Part shown: piece after piece, positions 62,957 through 64,000 of the stretch
How positions within the stretch are numbered: the first letter of the stretch is position 1
Layout of the letters: each line of letters begins with the position of its first letter
Source of the DNA: Chaetorhynchus papuensis
Lineage: Eukaryota > Chordata > Aves > Passeriformes > Rhipiduridae
NCBI GenBank assembly: GCA_013396525.1
Contig: VWYX01000209.1
Coordinates: forward strand, 809,658 to 873,657
Direction of reading: 5' to 3'
DNA: 64,000 nt
Program-made: the position numbers and the translations under genes
The notes under the pieces: generated by a model
What the model was told of the DNA's origin: nothing
The model's database searches: none
What the model saw: the letters and a program-made list of their open reading frames with translations, nothing else

Positions 62957-63059
62957 TATGAAGTACTACTCTGTGTACAAGATCATGATGATCCAGCTAT
63001 TGATGTGTGCAAAAAGCTCCTTGGCAAATACCCAAATGTTGATGCTAGACTGTTTATAG
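62957..63059 (+). CDS. UGCG: Ceramide glucosyltransferase UGCG, coding exon 3 (residues 81-115, last codon split)
   Basis: The exon opens in phase 0 at Tyr81 and ends after the first base of the Gly115 codon, with donor GTAAGC at 63060. It encodes the first aspartate motif of the glycosyltransferase fold. The reading VQDHDDPAID places an aspartate at residue 92, the position known in mammalian UGCG as D1 of the D1-D2-D3-(Q/R)XXRW active-site pattern. D2, D3 and the QXXRW motif lie in exons beyond the window. Residue numbering is identical to the mammalian enzyme up to this point, so no indel has occurred in residues 1-115. Confidence 0.97.
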
Positions 63060-63974
63060 GTAAGCAGTGCAACTTGAAGGTGGGGCTCTTACTTGTAAAA
63101 TGATAGGTCTTCAACTCCATATAGGATATTCTATATGGAGTTGAAGATTCCAAATGTGTATGGTCTGGAAGAAATAAATAGTTGTCTTTTTCAGCCTATA
63201 TTGCTTTTGTAGCTTAATCTCCAGTTGGTGGTAGAAAGTAAGTTTGTGGTCACAGTCTGTGCCAGTAGTCCAAGAAAACTTTAGGAAGAATGATTTGGGT
63301 AACCCCCTGCAATTTTTCCTCCTAATTTTAAAATAACAGTTTAAATCCTGTCTTTGCACTGAACTAAGTGTGCAGGAAGTGACTCAGAGTGGTGGCTGTA
63401 TTTGAGCTTGAGGTCCTGCAACAATCCTTTTTCATCTGCTTAGACTGTAGGGCTCTTTCTTCACTTTATATTTGAATGAGTGGAGGAGAGGGGTATTAGG
63501 ACAAGATAGTAAAATGTAGCTATTTTTTTTTTTCTCTGATATGAAACAAACTTGACCATGCCTGTCAGCTGGATGTAAAGGAGTGTGTCTCACTTTTTTC
63601 TGCTCCTTTTTTATTTTTCTGCTGAAATTACTGTAGAATATAATCTTCATAATGATAGCCTTAAGAGATAAATGATGTTTACCTTACAAGAAGGTAGTAA
63701 TAAGCTTTATAGTTCTCCTGCTCCTCTAGTTAATCTTGTTACCCTGCCATTTTAAGGTAGCATTTGAGTATTTTTCCTTTTATTTTTCAAGTTATAAAAT
63801 ACAGAATTGAAGGTATACTTAAAACATAAATCTTTTGCATGAAAAGTGGACTTTAAGAATTGGTGGGTAAACATTTACTCTTCTTCAGTTCACTTATTTA
63901 AATATTTTGGTTATTGAATCTGAATTCCAAAAAACCCCCATATGGTAATTGTGAATGATGTTTGTATTTTTTAG
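63060..63974 (+). other. UGCG: UGCG intron 3 (915 bp)
   Basis: A GT-AG intron, donor gtaagc and acceptor tttttag ending at 63974, phase 1. Apart from the hairpin at 63108-63147, reported separately, it is unremarkable AT-rich DNA. Confidence 0.93.
63108..63147 (+). repeat. Perfect 17-bp inverted repeat with 6-nt loop in intron 3
   Basis: The left arm tcttcaactccatatag (63108-63124) and right arm ctatatggagttgaaga (63131-63147) are exact reverse complements around the loop gatatt. Two G-T wobble pairs could add to the base of the stem. It lies 48 bases downstream of the exon 3 donor, so it would form in the pre-mRNA. Confidence 0.95.
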
Positions 63975-64000
63975 GTGGCAAGAAGGTTGGCATCAACCCC
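63975..64000 (+). CDS. UGCG: Ceramide glucosyltransferase UGCG, coding exon 4, partial (residues 115-123)
   Basis: The acceptor tttttag ends at 63974. GT completes the Gly115 codon, and GKKVGINP follows in frame to the edge of the window. The exon continues outside. About 270 further residues of UGCG are expected downstream, including the remaining active-site motifs and the C-terminal membrane segments. Confidence 0.96.

Noticed and set aside
1..64000. CRISPR arrays, operons, bacterial promoters, tRNA or rRNA genes
   Set aside because: The window is vertebrate nuclear DNA; no spaced direct-repeat array was seen, and no tRNA or rRNA was recognised by eye. A covariance-model scan would be needed to exclude small RNAs.

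Overview
The window is nuclear DNA from a bird. Two things show this. At least twelve CR1 LINE copies, the dominant avian interspersed repeat, are scattered through it. The only host gene I can recognise is UGCG (UDP-glucose ceramide glucosyltransferase, glucosylceramide synthase), encoded on the + strand. Its first three coding exons and the first 26 bases of the fourth are present (35532-35629, 59278-59419, 62957-63059, 63975-64000). They join in frame into residues 1-123 of a protein of about 394 residues. The species cannot be named from the sequence. In chicken I believe UGCG lies on the Z chromosome, but that is from memory and untested.

Layout. 1-3530: remnants of an endogenous retrovirus, with probable gag-like pieces, then an Env transmembrane-subunit fragment. 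3530-34640: intergenic, AT-rich DNA with no host exon that I recognise. It holds CR1 fragments at 6318, 7843, 15958, 23648 and 30558, an antisense LTR at 14273, and two copies of one LTR family in opposite orientation (11155-11505 minus, 30033-30353 plus). 34640-35033: an antisense CR1 tail that abuts the UGCG promoter. 35060-35900: a GC-rich, TATA-less CpG island with the UGCG start codon. 35630-59277: UGCG intron 1 (23,648 bp), with six CR1 copies (one about 3.1 kb long, spanning most of ORF2 antisense), a probable LTR-like stretch (37975-38740), a GC-rich segment just upstream of exon 2 (57647-58410), and AT-rich filler. 59420-62956 and 63060-63974: introns 2 and 3. Intron 3 carries a perfect 17-bp hairpin close to the exon 3 donor.

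Function. UGCG makes glucosylceramide, the first step of glycosphingolipid synthesis, on the cytosolic face of the Golgi. Everything else supported here is repeat-derived and non-functional as protein. Many open reading frames in the window begin at non-ATG codons or run antisense to GC-rich DNA, and I give them no gene status. I found no undescribed gene system. The most checkable observations are an in-frame upstream ATG that could extend UGCG by 76 residues, the CR1 placed against the promoter, the GC-rich island before exon 2, the paired LTRs, and the intron 3 hairpin.
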